Source: CBDVAK01 sp965371945 (GTDB lineage Bacteria; Pseudomonadota; Gammaproteobacteria; Competibacterales; JAHEDQ01). From it: 7,459 nucleotides of DNA. Under the pieces are notes generated by a model. It was not told where the DNA came from. It made no database searches and saw only the letters and a list, made by a program, of their open reading frames with translations. The translations under genes were made by a program, and so were the position numbers. The stretch is from assembly GCA_965371945.1 (NCBI GenBank), contig CBDVAK010000166.1, forward strand, positions 1-7,459. The letters run 5' to 3'. Numbering within the stretch: the stretch's first letter is position 1; every line of letters begins with the position of its first letter. Shown in pieces: positions 7,396 through 7,459 of this stretch.

Positions 7396-7431
7396 GCTAG
7401 GAAATACCGTCTGAATAAGCAAAAGCCGATT

Positions 7432-7459
7432 ATTATAGCGTGTTATGTAGATCTGTCGT
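7432..7459 (-). promoter_or_regulatory. Sigma70-type promoter of typA
   Basis: On the minus strand a perfect -10 box TATAAT occupies 7437-7432. Sixteen bases upstream lies ACGACA (7459-7454), which matches four of six positions of the -35 consensus TTGACA and touches the window edge. Transcription would start near 7425, giving a leader of about 30 bases before the ATG at 7395. The -10 box is seen directly; the -35 assignment and start point are inferred. Confidence 0.6.

Noticed and set aside
7396..7422. TTG start adding nine residues to TypA
   Set aside because: The TTG lies about three bases from the predicted transcription start, and the nine extra residues do not resemble known TypA N-termini. 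ATG 7395 leads straight into the conserved sequence.
1..7459. tRNA, rRNA, CRISPR array, insertion sequence or attachment site
   Set aside because: No cloverleaf-like sequence, regularly spaced repeats, transposase motifs or terminal inverted repeats were seen; the non-coding space is too small for most of these.

Overview
The window carries two large genes on the minus strand and almost nothing else. The DNA is GC-rich with dense, tightly spaced coding. The TypA protein looks much like the enterobacterial one over its whole length. This suggests a proteobacterium, most likely a gammaproteobacterium; that is an inference from protein resemblance and base composition, and the species cannot be named from this sequence.

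Reading in the direction of transcription (right to left): bases 7396-7459 hold a good sigma70-type promoter (perfect -10 TATAAT) for typA (5590-7395), a housekeeping translational GTPase. A 197-base spacer follows (5393-5589 excluding the ribosome-binding zone; 201 bases to the next ATG). It has no recognisable U-tract terminator, but it does have an AT-rich patch, a one-turn direct repeat and a palindromic repeat that may be regulatory. Next comes a 1766-residue lipopeptide synthetase gene (88-5388) that ends close to the left edge. Bases 1-87 hold two short hairpins and possibly the first codons of another minus-strand gene.

The synthetase is the interesting gene. Its domain order is fatty acyl-AMP ligase (FAAL), acyl carrier protein, condensation, adenylation, peptidyl carrier protein. 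That is one complete module that should activate a free fatty acid, load it on the first carrier, activate one amino acid and form an N-acyl aminoacyl thioester on the second carrier. The pocket residues of the adenylation domain, read by eye, give DILQLGMVWK, which resembles glycine-activating domains. No thioesterase, reductase or further module follows in the protein. The acyl-amino acid must therefore pass to a partner or releasing enzyme outside this window, or be released by another route. The short acidic C-terminal tail could be a docking segment.

No tRNA, rRNA, CRISPR array, insertion sequence or integrase was seen. The many other open frames lie antisense to, or out of frame within, the two genes and are not supported as genes.
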